From: Oscillospiraceae bacterium
Lineage (GTDB): Bacteria > Bacillota > Clostridia > Saccharofermentanales > Saccharofermentanaceae
Direction of reading: 5' to 3'
Length of the DNA: 64,000 nucleotides
Assembly: GCA_902782125.1 (NCBI GenBank)
Contig: CACZMA010000004.1
Span: 1-64,000, forward strand
Within the stretch, counting starts at the first letter, position 1, and each line of letters begins with the position of its first letter. Position numbers and translations under genes: made by a program. The notes beneath the pieces were generated by a model. The model searched no databases. It had not been told where the DNA came from and saw only the letters and a program-made list of their open reading frames with translations. Shown piece by piece: positions 6,745 to 15,900 of this stretch.

Positions 6745-8499
6745 ATGAAGGAACTAATGCTGGGTAACAAAGCCGTCGCAAGAGGGCTTTACGAGGCAGG
6801 TGTCTGCGTAGCAAGCTCATATCCGGGAACCCCTAGTACAGAGACAACCGAAGAAGCTGCTAAGTTCGATGAGATCTACTGCGAATGGGCACCGAACGAG
6901 AAGGTCGCAATGGAGACCGCTTACGGTGCGAGCCGGGCAGGCAAGAGGTCATACTGTGCAATGAAGCACGTAGGACTCAACGTAGCTGCAGACCCGCTCT
7001 TTACGATCAGCTATACAGGCGTTAATGCGGGAATGGTCATCCTCGTGGCAGACGACCCGGGAATGCACTCTTCACAGAACGAGCAGGATTCAAGGCACTA
7101 TGCCATCGCAGCAAAGATGCCCATGCTCGAACCCTCTGACTCCCAGGAGGCAAAGGATTACATCAAGGCCGCTTACGAGATGAGCGAGCAGTTCGACGTA
7201 CCCGTGCTCTTCAAGATGTGCACGAGAGTCGCTCACTCACAGTCCATCGTAGAGCTCGGCGAGAGAGTTGAAGTTCCAGTAAAGGAATACGTTAAGGATG
7301 CTGCAAAGTACGTAATGGTACCTGCCAACGCCAAGAAGCGTCATCCCATCGTCGAAGAACGTACCCTTAAGCTCATCGAGTTTGCCGAGACATCAGATCT
7401 GAACCGCCTTGAGGAGGGTTCTGACAAGTCAATCGGCATCATCACTTCATCGACTTCATATCAGTATGTTAAGGAAGTGTTCGGAGATAAGTATCCGGTA
7501 CTCAAGATCGGCCTTATCAATCCGCTTCCCGTTAAGAAGATCAAGGATCTCGCGGCTTCCGTTGACAAGCTCGTCGTAGTGGAAGAGCTCGATCCCATCA
7601 TCGAGACACACTGCAAGGCACTTGGTCTCGAGGTAACAGGCAAGGATGTTCTGCCTCTTATCGACGAGTTCTCACAGGGACTCATCGCCAAGGCGCTCGG
7701 CGAGCCCGAAGCACCTTCCTGCAAGAAGATCGACGGACTTCCCGGAAGACCGCCGGCAATGTGCGCAGGCTGCCCTCACAGAGGAATGTTCTATGTTCTT
7801 TCCAAGAACAAGATAACTGTCCTGGGCGATATCGGATGCTACACACTGGGTGCTACTCCGCCGCTCTCATCCATCGATACGACAGAGTGCATGGGCGCTT
7901 CCATCAGCTCTCTGCACGGATTCAACAAGGCTCTCGGCGCAGCTGCCGAGAAGAACACCGTTGCAGTCATCGGTGATTCCACATTCATGCATTCGGGCAT
8001 GACTGGCCTTGCCAACATCGCATACAACCAGACGAATTCCACGGTCATCATCCTCGATAACTCCATCACGGGCATGACCGGACATCAGCAGAATCCCACA
8101 ACGGGCTTCAACCTCCGCGGTGACCCGGCAGGCAAGATCGATCTCGAAGCTCTCGTTCGCTCCATGGGCATCAACAGAGTAAGAGTAGTTGATCCTTATA
8201 ACCTCGCTGAATCAGAGCAGGCTGTTAAGGAAGAGCTTGCTGCAGAAGAGCCGTCGGTCATCATCTCCAGAAGACCCTGCGCACTCCTCAAGAAGGTAAA
8301 GCGCGGTGAGCCCATCAAGGTCAATCCCGATAAGTGCAAGTCCTGCAAGGCCTGCATGAAGCTCGGCTGTCCTGCGATCTCCTTTAAGGACGGACACGCT
8401 AAGGTAGATGCTACACAGTGCTTCGGCTGCAAGGTATGCAGCGAGCTGTGCAAGTTCGGTGCTTTCGAGACGATGGAAGGAGAGACGATCACATGGTAA
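6745..8499 (+). CDS. iorA: indolepyruvate ferredoxin oxidoreductase, alpha subunit
   Basis: A 584-residue protein, the full family length. It has the N-terminal pyrimidine-binding domain (SSYPGTPSTETTEE; EWAPNEKVAMETAYGAS) and a thiamine-diphosphate domain with CAGCPHRGMFY, GDIGCYTLGA and GDSTFMHSGMTGLAN. The C-terminal ferredoxin domain carries CKSCKACMKLGC and CFGCKVCSELC, ligands for two 4Fe-4S clusters. IorAB oxidatively decarboxylates aryl pyruvates (indolepyruvate, phenylpyruvate, 4-hydroxyphenylpyruvate) to aryl-acetyl-CoA and reduces ferredoxin. It overlaps iorB by 7 nt and leads a five-gene operon for aromatic amino-acid breakdown. Confidence 0.95.
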   Translation: MKELMLGNKAVARGLYEAGVCVASSYPGTPSTETTEEAAKFDEIYCEWAPNEKVAMETAYGASRAGKRSYCAMKHVGLNVAADPLFTISYTGVNAGMVILVADDPGMHSSQNEQDSRHYAIAAKMPMLEPSDSQEAKDYIKAAYEMSEQFDVPVLFKMCTRVAHSQSIVELGERVEVPVKEYVKDAAKYVMVPANAKKRHPIVEERTLKLIEFAETSDLNRLEEGSDKSIGIITSSTSYQYVKEVFGDKYPVLKIGLINPLPVKKIKDLAASVDKLVVVEELDPIIETHCKALGLEVTGKDVLPLIDEFSQGLIAKALGEPEAPSCKKIDGLPGRPPAMCAGCPHRGMFYVLSKNKITVLGDIGCYTLGATPPLSSIDTTECMGASISSLHGFNKALGAAAEKNTVAVIGDSTFMHSGMTGLANIAYNQTNSTVIILDNSITGMTGHQQNPTTGFNLRGDPAGKIDLEALVRSMGINRVRVVDPYNLAESEQAVKEELAAEEPSVIISRRPCALLKKVKRGEPIKVNPDKCKSCKACMKLGCPAISFKDGHAKVDATQCFGCKVCSELCKFGAFETMEGETITW

Positions 8500-9065
8500 C
8501 AAGCATAATGATAGTAGGCGTAGGCGGACAGGGTTCGCTCCTCGCCAGCAAGATATTAGGTAAGGTTGCAATGGACAAGGGCTATGACGTTAAGGTCTCC
8601 GAAGTCCACGGTATGAGCCAGAGAGGCGGAAGCGTCGTAACATACGTAAGATTCGGTGATAAGGTCAATTCCCCGATCATCGACAAGGGCGGAGCTGATT
8701 ACATCATCTCTTTCGAGCTTCTCGAAGCTGCAAGATATGTTGAGTTCCTGAAGCCGGGCGGACAGATCGTAACCAATTCCCAGCAGATAGACCCGATGCC
8801 CGTTATCGCAGGTACTGCAGAGTATCCGACGGACCTCATCGAGAAGATGGAGGAAGCAGGTGCGAAGGTAGATAGCATCGACGCACTCTCGCTTGCCGAG
8901 GAGGCAGGTTCTGCCAAGGCTTCCAACATCGTCTTAATGGGCAGGTTCTCCAAGTACGTTGAAGGCATCAGCAAGGAAGAGTGGATCAAGGTTATCGAGA
9001 ATACGGTTCCCGCCAAGTTCCTTGAGATGAACAAGAAGGCCTTCGAGCTCGGAGTAAACGCATAA
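8493..9065 (+). CDS. iorB: indolepyruvate ferredoxin oxidoreductase, beta subunit
   Basis: A 190-residue protein. The start at 8493 is chosen because GGAAGGAGAG precedes it and it begins MVTSIMIVGVGGQGSLLASK, the normal start of the gamma-type domain of 2-oxoacid:ferredoxin oxidoreductases. GVGGQG near residue 10 and VHGMSQRGGSVVTYVRFG near 45 are diagnostic. It forms the complex with IorA and supplies the domain involved in coenzyme A binding. It overlaps iorA by 7 nt and its stop overlaps the next start as TAATG, which implies translational coupling. Confidence 0.93.
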   Translation: MVTSIMIVGVGGQGSLLASKILGKVAMDKGYDVKVSEVHGMSQRGGSVVTYVRFGDKVNSPIIDKGGADYIISFELLEAARYVEFLKPGGQIVTNSQQIDPMPVIAGTAEYPTDLIEKMEEAGAKVDSIDALSLAEEAGSAKASNIVLMGRFSKYVEGISKEEWIKVIENTVPAKFLEMNKKAFELGVNA

Positions 9066-9478
9066 TGCCGGATATCGAGAAAGTAAGAGAATTCTTCAAG
9101 GGCGACAAGTACGCCACTGAAGCGACGGGTATCGTTATCGACAGTGTGGAGAAGGGGCACAGCGTTGTCTCGCTCGAACCTGACGGAAGACACCTCAATG
9201 CGGTCGGAGGCCTTATGGGCGCAGTCTATTACACTATGGCGGATTTTGCTTTCGCCGTTGCCGAGAACTGCGAACAGCCTTCCGATACGGTTACAGTTAC
9301 GCAGGCGGTCTCGATGAATTTCCTGAGATCCTGGCCGGGCGGCAAGGTAACCTGCACGGCAGACATAGTAAAAGACGGCAGATCTATCTGTCTGTATGAA
9401 GTAAAATGCTTTGACAAAGACGGCAAGGAGCTCGCTCTGGTCGTCATCAACGGATTCAAGACTGCTATCCGTAAATAA
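9065..9478 (+). CDS. PaaI-type hotdog-fold thioesterase
   Basis: A 137-residue hotdog-fold protein. The central helix and strand HLNAVGGLMGAVYYTMADFAFAVA match the HGG(x)xxxLAD region of PaaI/YbgC thioesterases, with N and A/GG variants at the usual His-Gly-Gly. Such enzymes hydrolyse aryl- or acyl-CoA. Between iorB (TAATG overlap) and a phenylacetate-CoA ligase gene, it probably releases aryl-acetates or clears stalled aryl-CoA. It has the usual length of a single-domain hotdog protein. Family call from motif shape and context. Confidence 0.8.
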   Translation: MPDIEKVREFFKGDKYATEATGIVIDSVEKGHSVVSLEPDGRHLNAVGGLMGAVYYTMADFAFAVAENCEQPSDTVTVTQAVSMNFLRSWPGGKVTCTADIVKDGRSICLYEVKCFDKDGKELALVVINGFKTAIRK

Positions 9479-9493
9479 CAGGAGGATGATCGT

Positions 9494-10795
9494 ATGATCT
9501 GGAATGAAGCAAAGGAGTGCATGTCTCGCGATGAGATCGAGGCGCTTCAGAGTGCAAGGCTCGTCAAGGTGGTCAACCGCGTCTATCACAACGTTGAGTA
9601 CTACCGTAAGAAGATGCAGGAAGTAGGCCTTGAGCCCGGAGACATCAAGGGCATAGAAGACCTTGATAAGCTTCCTTACACGACCTATGCAGACCTTAGA
9701 GATACTTATCCGTTTGGATTGGCAGCTGTTCCCAGATCTGAGCTGGTCCGCGTTCATGCTTCATCCGGTACGACCGGCAAGCCCAAGGTAGCAGTATATA
9801 CCAGACGCGACATAGACATCTGGGCAGAGTGCGTGGCAAGATGCCTTGCAATGGCAGGCATCACAAGGGATGACATCATCCAGGTAGGTTACGGCTACGG
9901 TCTGTTCACCGGCGGCCTCGGCGCACATTACGGCGCAGAATACCTCGGAGCTCTCGTTTTGCCGATGTCCACGGGTAACACCAAGAAGCTCATCGACATG
10001 ATGATAGACTGCGATGTTACGGCGATCGCCTGCACGCCTTCTTACCTCCTGCATGTTGCAGAGGACCTCGAGAAGGCAGGCCTCGTAGACAAGATCAAGC
10101 TCAAGACCGCCATCTGCGGTGCCGAGCCCTGGACTGACGAGATGCGCGATCAGATGGAGTCCAGACTTCACATCAAGGCACATGATATCTATGGTCTCAC
10201 TGAGATGATGGGCCCCGGCGTTGCCTGCGACTGCGAGCACCACAAGGGTCTTCACATCTGGGAAGATCACTTCCTGCCCGAGATCATCGATCCTTCTACG
10301 CTTAAGCAGCTCCCCAAGGGTTCTGACGGCGAGCTCGTCATTACAAACCTCACCAAGGAAGGCATGCCTCTCATCCGTTACAGGACGAAGGACCTTACAT
10401 CCATCGAGTACGACAAGTGCGAGTGCGGACGTACGATGGCAAGGATCCAGCGTTTCAAGGGAAGATCTGACGACATGCTCATCATCAAGGGCGTCAACGT
10501 ATTCCCGTCACAGGTCGAGGCAGCACTCCTCACGATCGACGGAACCACACCTCACTATATGCTGGTCGTTGACCGTGTCGGCAACAGTGATACTCTTGAA
10601 GTACAGGTAGAGGTAGCAGAGGATACGTTCACGGATGAGGTCAAGTCTCTCGAGACTCTTAAGAAGACCATCCATGACAAGCTCAAGATGGCCATCGGAC
10701 TCAATGCAAAGGTCACGCTTGTTGCACCTAACGGACTTGAGCACTTTGACGGCAAGAGCAAGCACGTAACAGATAAGCGTAAGCTCTATCAGTAA
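9494..10795 (+). CDS. paaK: phenylacetate-CoA ligase family protein
   Basis: A 433-residue adenylate-forming enzyme of the PaaK length class. The P-loop is HASSGTTGKPKVAVYT near residue 92. Further landmarks are GYGYGLFTGGLGAHYGAE, DIYGLTEMMGPG, YRTKDLT and KGRSDDMLIIKGVNVFPSQVE, which leads into the C-terminal domain. PaaK joins aryl-acetates to CoA using ATP. Downstream of iorAB it could run in reverse, trapping energy from aryl-acetyl-CoA, or recycle aryl-acetates; the direction is not decidable from sequence. An AGGAGGATGATCGT leader gives a good ribosome site. Confidence 0.9.
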   Translation: MIWNEAKECMSRDEIEALQSARLVKVVNRVYHNVEYYRKKMQEVGLEPGDIKGIEDLDKLPYTTYADLRDTYPFGLAAVPRSELVRVHASSGTTGKPKVAVYTRRDIDIWAECVARCLAMAGITRDDIIQVGYGYGLFTGGLGAHYGAEYLGALVLPMSTGNTKKLIDMMIDCDVTAIACTPSYLLHVAEDLEKAGLVDKIKLKTAICGAEPWTDEMRDQMESRLHIKAHDIYGLTEMMGPGVACDCEHHKGLHIWEDHFLPEIIDPSTLKQLPKGSDGELVITNLTKEGMPLIRYRTKDLTSIEYDKCECGRTMARIQRFKGRSDDMLIIKGVNVFPSQVEAALLTIDGTTPHYMLVVDRVGNSDTLEVQVEVAEDTFTDEVKSLETLKKTIHDKLKMAIGLNAKVTLVAPNGLEHFDGKSKHVTDKRKLYQ

Positions 10796-10808
10796 GGAGG
10801 TATCTACT

Positions 10809-11231
10809 ATGTTCGTAAAGCAGTTATCGGTTTTCCTCGAGAACAAAGAAGGCAGACTCGACAAGGTCCTGAAGACACTTGCTGACGGCGGTATCAACCT
10901 CCTGTCCGCAAGTCTCGCCGACACTACGGATTTTGGTGTGTTAAGGCTTCTTGCAGATGATCCGGATAAGGCCAAGGCTATCCTTAAGGATGCAGGATTC
11001 CCTTCGCGTATCGACAATGTCATCGCAGTGGTTGTTCCTGATGCAGTCGGAAGCTTTGCCAAGGTCTGTGCCATGATCCACGAGGCAGGCATCAACATCA
11101 GCTATATTTACGGTCTGTCCATTGACGGCGAAGGTACTCCCATTGCCATCAAGACCGACAATAACGACAAGGTCGTAGAGATCCTTAACGGTGCGGGAGT
11201 AAAGATGATATCTCCGGAAGAACTGGTCTGA
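10809..11231 (+). CDS. tandem ACT-domain protein
   Basis: A 140-residue protein made of two ACT domains: residues 1-68 (KQLSVFLENKEGRLDKVLKTL) and 70-140 (IAVVVPDAVGSFAKVCAMIHE). ACT domains bind amino acids and control enzymes or act as free sensors. Stand-alone tandem ACT proteins commonly sit beside iorAB and paaK in anaerobes, so it may sense an aromatic amino acid and regulate this pathway; that role is inferred. AAGGAGG lies 8 nt before the start. A strong terminator follows, which marks the end of the operon. Confidence 0.85.
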   Translation: MFVKQLSVFLENKEGRLDKVLKTLADGGINLLSASLADTTDFGVLRLLADDPDKAKAILKDAGFPSRIDNVIAVVVPDAVGSFAKVCAMIHEAGINISYIYGLSIDGEGTPIAIKTDNNDKVVEILNGAGVKMISPEELV

Positions 11232-11258
11232 TATAGGTTAACATTCTGATAACTAAGG

Positions 11259-11286
11259 CGGCTGCTAATGCAGCCGTTGTTTTTTA
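11259..11286 (+). terminator. intrinsic terminator of the ior operon
   Basis: A perfect 7-bp stem (11259-11265 with 11270-11276, cggctgc/gcagccg), loop TAAT, then TTGTTTTTTAT. Confidence 0.88.
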
Positions 11287-11339
11287 TCTGTATAATGGAA
11301 GAGTTAGCAAAAGATAATGATATATTCGGCGGTTACGGA

Positions 11340-12413
11340 ATGAGTGCATCGGATTACATATTTGAAAATTGGATACTGATACTCGTTCTTCTGGGATTTG
11401 CGGTCTCGCTCATCTCGACCGTCTTCATGCAGAAGAAGACCATCAGACGTTTGTTTGCCCTGATCATCCAGGTGTTCATATTGTCCGTCGTGGTCTACAT
11501 CGAATTCAAGATAGCAGATGCCAACGGCGACAGGATGCTGAGGCTCATTCTGATGGCCATTCGGTACAGTTCCACGCCGCTTTTGGTAGCCCAGATCATA
11601 TATGCAGTTGCCAAGAATCAGAAGTGGTACGTATTCATCCCTGCGGCAGTGTTCGCTGTCCTGGATTTTGTCTCTATCCCCACGGGGATCGTTTTCGCGC
11701 TGGATGCTGAGGGTGAACTTGTCAGAGGACCTCTCGGCATGCTGCCTTATTTTGGCGCGGGATTGTACTGCGCCTATCTGATATATTTCCTGATCAGGCA
11801 CAGATCCAAGCAGATGACGGAGATCGTTCCGATATTCTTCTTCGGTTTTGCCTTTGCTTCGGGACTCCTGCTTCCGTTTACTCTCGGACGAGAATATGCG
11901 CACATCTTCTGTGCGACGATAGCCGTATCCATGTTCGTCTACTATGTCTTCATGATACTTCAGCTGACGAAGAGAGACTCGCTTACGGGCCTTCTGAACC
12001 GTCAGGCTTACTATTCCGATATCGAGAATGAGCCGGAGACCATCACGGCCCTGATATTGGTCGATATGAACGGACTCAAGACCATCAACGATAACGAGGG
12101 ACATAATGCCGGAGACCTCGCGCTGACGACGCTGTCGGATTGTTTCCTCCGTGCCGTGAAGAGCAAGCACCGTGTGTACAGGGTGGGCGGAGACGAATTC
12201 ATAATAGTCTGCCGTAAAGTCCCGGAAGATACTGTCTCTGATATCTGCGCACGCATACATCAGATCGTCTCTAAGACCAGATACAGCTGCTCGATCGGAT
12301 ACTGCTATTCAAAGGGCGAAGGCAGGTCTATAGACGATATGCTCAAGGAATCGGACAAGAACATGTATTCCGAGAAGGAGCAGTATTACAAGAAGATCGG
12401 CAAGGCGAGATAG
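11340..12413 (+). CDS. membrane-anchored GGDEF diguanylate cyclase
   Basis: A 357-residue protein. An ATG at 11295 overlaps a TATAAT sequence (11291-11296) that is probably the promoter, so the ATG at 11340 is preferred. Residues 1-205 form about six or seven membrane helices. The C-terminal domain starts at TKRDSLTGLLNRQAY and has VDMNGLKTINDNEGHNAGD and RVGGDEFIIV with the GGDEF signature intact, so it should make cyclic di-GMP. The product-inhibition RxxD site is absent: KSKH occupies that position. The next gene starts 5 bp later, so both are probably co-transcribed. Confidence 0.85.
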   Translation: MSASDYIFENWILILVLLGFAVSLISTVFMQKKTIRRLFALIIQVFILSVVVYIEFKIADANGDRMLRLILMAIRYSSTPLLVAQIIYAVAKNQKWYVFIPAAVFAVLDFVSIPTGIVFALDAEGELVRGPLGMLPYFGAGLYCAYLIYFLIRHRSKQMTEIVPIFFFGFAFASGLLLPFTLGREYAHIFCATIAVSMFVYYVFMILQLTKRDSLTGLLNRQAYYSDIENEPETITALILVDMNGLKTINDNEGHNAGDLALTTLSDCFLRAVKSKHRVYRVGGDEFIIVCRKVPEDTVSDICARIHQIVSKTRYSCSIGYCYSKGEGRSIDDMLKESDKNMYSEKEQYYKKIGKAR

Positions 12414-12417
12414 GATC

Positions 12418-13455
12418 ATGGATTCCAAGTCTGACGGCAGCAACAATTCAAGATTAGGCTATATGGATACAGCAAAGGGCATTGCCATAGCAGCTGTAGT
12501 CGTTGGGCATGTTTATACTTCGCACAGCATGCCCGGGCTGGTGATATTCTCGTTCCATATGCCGCTGTTCTTTATAATCAGCGGTTTTTTTGTTAAGAAT
12601 CTCAATCTTCAAAGAACAGTATGCAAATCTGCCAAGGGTTTGCTTATACCATATGTTGCCGGTACAGTGATGGAGATGCTGGCAGAGATATTCTTGAATC
12701 CCGGAAAGGCGGGACTGGATAATGTCAAGACTCTGTTTGTTGATATGATCGGCGGTTTTTGCAAAGGGCTTGGTATATTTCCGGGTTTTCATGATACATG
12801 CCTTCTGTGGTTTTTACCCTGTTTATTCGCAACAAGAGTAGTTTTTGTGTTCTTAATGAAACTGACAGAGAAGAGTAAACACCAGTGGGCGGTCAGAACG
12901 ATCATTTTTATGCTGTTTACCTTCGCAGGAATGGTGATGAGTGCTACGAGTTATTATCCGTGGAGCATGGAGATCGCATTTATAACACTGCCTTTGCTCT
13001 ATTTTGGTTATATGCTCCGTGAACACAAAGTGTTGGAAAACAAACACAGATTCATATTTGCCGGCATAGCACTGGTTATATGGGTGATAATGTTATGTCA
13101 GGGTCTGTACATTGAGTTTGCAATGCATTATTGGCCCGGAGCATTCCTGACTCTGTTCGAGAGCATGATTGCCTCTTTTGTGGTGTTGTGTTTCTGTCAA
13201 TTGTTGGACAAGGTCGCCGTCATTAATAAAGCGATAAGGTGGGTAGGACGAAACAGTCTTGTCATCCTTTTATTCCACAATCTGGAAGCAAGATATGTCA
13301 GCTGGATGAATATACTCGGCCCGGTAATGATCGAGAAGAAAGTATTTGTCTCCATCTTACGACTGTCATTGATCCTGCTGGCAACCGGAGCATTCTGCGC
13401 TTTGAGATATCTGTGGAAGAAAATCTCACCAAAGCGCACGCTCAGTAAGGCATAA
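12418..13455 (+). CDS. acyltransferase 3 family membrane protein
   Basis: A 345-residue protein with about ten membrane helices. The N-terminal signature YMDTAKGIAIAAVVVGHV holds the conserved His after the first helix, and FHMPLFFIISGFF is typical of the second. The family (OafA/NodX/YrhL) acylates sugars of surface polysaccharides or other membrane-side acceptors. Codon use is more AT-rich than the flanking GGDEF genes, suggesting a separate history. It begins 5 bp after a GGDEF gene with GATAGGA as ribosome site, so cyclic di-GMP and surface acylation may be linked; this is inference from position. Confidence 0.82.
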   Translation: MDSKSDGSNNSRLGYMDTAKGIAIAAVVVGHVYTSHSMPGLVIFSFHMPLFFIISGFFVKNLNLQRTVCKSAKGLLIPYVAGTVMEMLAEIFLNPGKAGLDNVKTLFVDMIGGFCKGLGIFPGFHDTCLLWFLPCLFATRVVFVFLMKLTEKSKHQWAVRTIIFMLFTFAGMVMSATSYYPWSMEIAFITLPLLYFGYMLREHKVLENKHRFIFAGIALVIWVIMLCQGLYIEFAMHYWPGAFLTLFESMIASFVVLCFCQLLDKVAVINKAIRWVGRNSLVILLFHNLEARYVSWMNILGPVMIEKKVFVSILRLSLILLATGAFCALRYLWKKISPKRTLSKA

Positions 13456-13462
13456 ACAGGCC

Positions 13463-15775
13463 TTACCTGTACGAGCCGTACTTGGCTTTCTTCTCCATCT
13501 TCTCCTCATAGAGCAGGCCGTCTGCGATCTCAAGGATCGAATAGATATCAACGTCCGGTCTGCATGTGAACTTGTGGATGCCTGCGCTCATCGCGATGGG
13601 ATAAGGCTTGCCGGCGGTCTCGTTATGGCTCTTGGTAACGCGATCGATCCTCTCCCTTATCTTGCCGATGTCTATGTCAGTCTCGATGATGGCCATGACG
13701 ACGAACTCATCGCCGCCGATCCTGCCCAGAACATCTGTATCACGGAAACATTCCCTGAGAATGTCAGCAACGGTCCTGATTGAATAGTCACCGTCATCGT
13801 GACCGTACTTATCGTTGATCATCTTGAGGTTATCCATATCGACATAGCAAAGTACCGCTGCCTTGCCGCTGTATGCGTGATCGGATAGGATGCTCTCCAC
13901 CTTATCGAGGAAGCCTCTGCGGTTATAAAGACCCGTAAGCTCATCCTGCTTGGCAATGGCTTCGAGCTTGGTATTGTCCCTGATGAATCTCTCGAGCGAG
14001 TTCTGCAGGTTCATTTTGTCTTTGTTCTGCTCCTCGATCATGATGAGAGACTTGAGTGTAACGGACAGCTGGAAAGCGACCGGCGAGACATGGTACAGCA
14101 CATTCGCATCGAGTTCGTTTACGAGCAGGCCGTACAGGTCGGCGCCGACAAAAAGAGGGAAGACGACCATCGTTCGTCTGTCTTTGCTCTCCGTGAAGTC
14201 GTTGGTAAAGATCTGCTCGGTGCGCAGAAGCTGCTGCTCATCGCTCATGGCGCGGATGCCGTTCGAATCGGACATCGCCTTGAGAAGTACCGACTTGGGG
14301 CACTCCAGCGGCGCGTCGTCAGTGTTGCGGATGCTCCTCTGGAACAGATAGAGGAGAGACTTGGTGAATCCCACGGAATACAATCCTCCAAGCAACTGCT
14401 CGTAGTGGATATCGCCTTCGGACGACATAAGGAAGATGTCGCCGGTCTGCTGGTTGATCAATCTCGACAGACGGCTGCTCTTGTTGTCTCTGTCGTGGAC
14501 CTGGGACAGACCCGAGTAAGACAGCAGTCTGTAGAAGTCGGAGAACTCCTCGTTCATTACCGCATCATTTGCTTCGCCGCGGATGATCCTTGTCGCTTCA
14601 TACTGCATGCACTGCAATGTGTTGAAGAACTTCTCGGGCGTCGTGTAGACGAGAAGGTCCGTGTTCAGCAGGAGGGCAAATGACTTGTTGATGTTCTCGA
14701 CTTCTGAACGGATATTATCGGAAGTTACGAAGGCAACATAAGCCTTGCAGAATGCTTCAAGCTTATCCTTGATATTGCGCAGGGGCTCGTCTTCGTAGTA
14801 CAGGCCGAACAGGTATTCCTGCAGACCGTCGATAAAGCTGAGATCACCATTCTCTATACCGAAGAACTTAAGACGTCTGCACATCTCTTCCTCGTCGAGA
14901 CCGGAACAGCCGCATGAGCTTCTCTGTACGAGGTGCGTCTCGGCCTCCATGTCGGACAGTGCGCTGTTATTCAGATAGTTCTCGGCGTTGAGGACGGCCT
15001 TGTAGGTCAGTGCGGCAGAACTTGCCTCCACTGTAGTGAGCGGCGGCTTCAGGGATACCGCGAAATCATCATCATCAAAACCGGCGACGTACACATCTTT
15101 GCCGGGCAGGAGGCCTCTGGCATAGATCTCCTTGTATCCGCCTATCGCCATATTGTCGTTCGCGAAAACGATAGCATCCGGCTTACCGTTCCTGTCCAGC
15201 AGGTCAGCAACAACTTCGCTGCTGTTCTCGGTAAAATCGCCGTAAACTATAAGATCCTCATTAACGGGGATACCGTATTCAGACAGAACATTCTTATAGA
15301 CTTCAAGTCTCTCTCTTGCATCGCGGTTAGTAACGGGACCGGAGACAAATCCTATCTTCTTTGCACCGTGCTTGTCTATCAGGTGCCTGATCGCCTGGCT
15401 GAATCCTGACTCGTTATCGAAAGTGACCGAGTGGTATCCCTCAAAGTTCGAGAACAGGCATACGATCGGTACCTTCGGAAGCGACTCCAGAAAGGCCTTC
15501 TGTGTCTCCTTATCCGCTCTCGAACAGATCGTGCCCTGCAGGATGTAGATGATGTCCACATTACGCTCTGAAGGAAGGCTGAAGACTGAATTGTACTGGT
15601 ATTCGTATTTCTTATCGGCATACTTGCTGTCAGGCTTGCCGATATAGTGACCGGGGAAGATGAAGAGGTTGGCGTCGAGCGCCTGTGCAGCGAGTTCCGC
15701 ACCTTTGCAGGCCTGGTTGGAAAAATAGTTATCAAGATCGTCTACGAGAAAACCGATATTCAGACGGCGCTTCAT
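13463..15775 (-). CDS. LacI-type ligand-binding domain fused to a diguanylate cyclase
   Basis: A 770-residue protein. Residues 5-280 form a periplasmic-binding-protein fold of the LacI/GalR kind (MKRRLNIGFLVDDLDNYFSNQ; IGFVSGPVTNRDARERLEVY; DAIVFANDNMAIGGY; VAGFDDDDFAVSLKPPLTTV). There is neither a helix-turn-helix nor a signal peptide, so it should sense a cytoplasmic ligand. A long middle part (300-600) may be GAF-like. The C-terminal GGDEF domain has LTGLYNRRGFLDKV and RIGGDEFVVM, and RDTD just upstream supplies the inhibitory RxxD site. It is convergent with the acyltransferase gene and divergent from the acyl-CoA synthetase gene. Confidence 0.85.
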   Translation of the reverse strand: MKRRLNIGFLVDDLDNYFSNQACKGAELAAQALDANLFIFPGHYIGKPDSKYADKKYEYQYNSVFSLPSERNVDIIYILQGTICSRADKETQKAFLESLPKVPIVCLFSNFEGYHSVTFDNESGFSQAIRHLIDKHGAKKIGFVSGPVTNRDARERLEVYKNVLSEYGIPVNEDLIVYGDFTENSSEVVADLLDRNGKPDAIVFANDNMAIGGYKEIYARGLLPGKDVYVAGFDDDDFAVSLKPPLTTVEASSAALTYKAVLNAENYLNNSALSDMEAETHLVQRSSCGCSGLDEEEMCRRLKFFGIENGDLSFIDGLQEYLFGLYYEDEPLRNIKDKLEAFCKAYVAFVTSDNIRSEVENINKSFALLLNTDLLVYTTPEKFFNTLQCMQYEATRIIRGEANDAVMNEEFSDFYRLLSYSGLSQVHDRDNKSSRLSRLINQQTGDIFLMSSEGDIHYEQLLGGLYSVGFTKSLLYLFQRSIRNTDDAPLECPKSVLLKAMSDSNGIRAMSDEQQLLRTEQIFTNDFTESKDRRTMVVFPLFVGADLYGLLVNELDANVLYHVSPVAFQLSVTLKSLIMIEEQNKDKMNLQNSLERFIRDNTKLEAIAKQDELTGLYNRRGFLDKVESILSDHAYSGKAAVLCYVDMDNLKMINDKYGHDDGDYSIRTVADILRECFRDTDVLGRIGGDEFVVMAIIETDIDIGKIRERIDRVTKSHNETAGKPYPIAMSAGIHKFTCRPDVDIYSILEIADGLLYEEKMEKKAKYGSYR

Positions 15776-15828
15776 TCAGGAGTACCTCTCAAACAATAAT
15801 ATTTATAATAACATACTTCCCTTAAATT

Positions 15829-15857
15829 TTGACGAGAGGGGCGCATGATGTTATTAT
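15829..15857 (+). promoter_or_regulatory. sigma-A-like promoter of the acyl-CoA synthetase gene
   Basis: TTGACG (15829-15834) and TATTAT (15852-15857) each match five of six consensus bases and are separated by 17 bp. The leader is about 35 nt and includes an AT-rich palindrome at 15872-15886. On the other strand a TATTAT/TATAAA stretch near 15800-15812 could serve the divergent GGDEF gene. Confidence 0.7.
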
Positions 15858-15900
15858 CTTCTGCGGACTTATATTTTAAATATAGGCAGGAGGAATAGAA

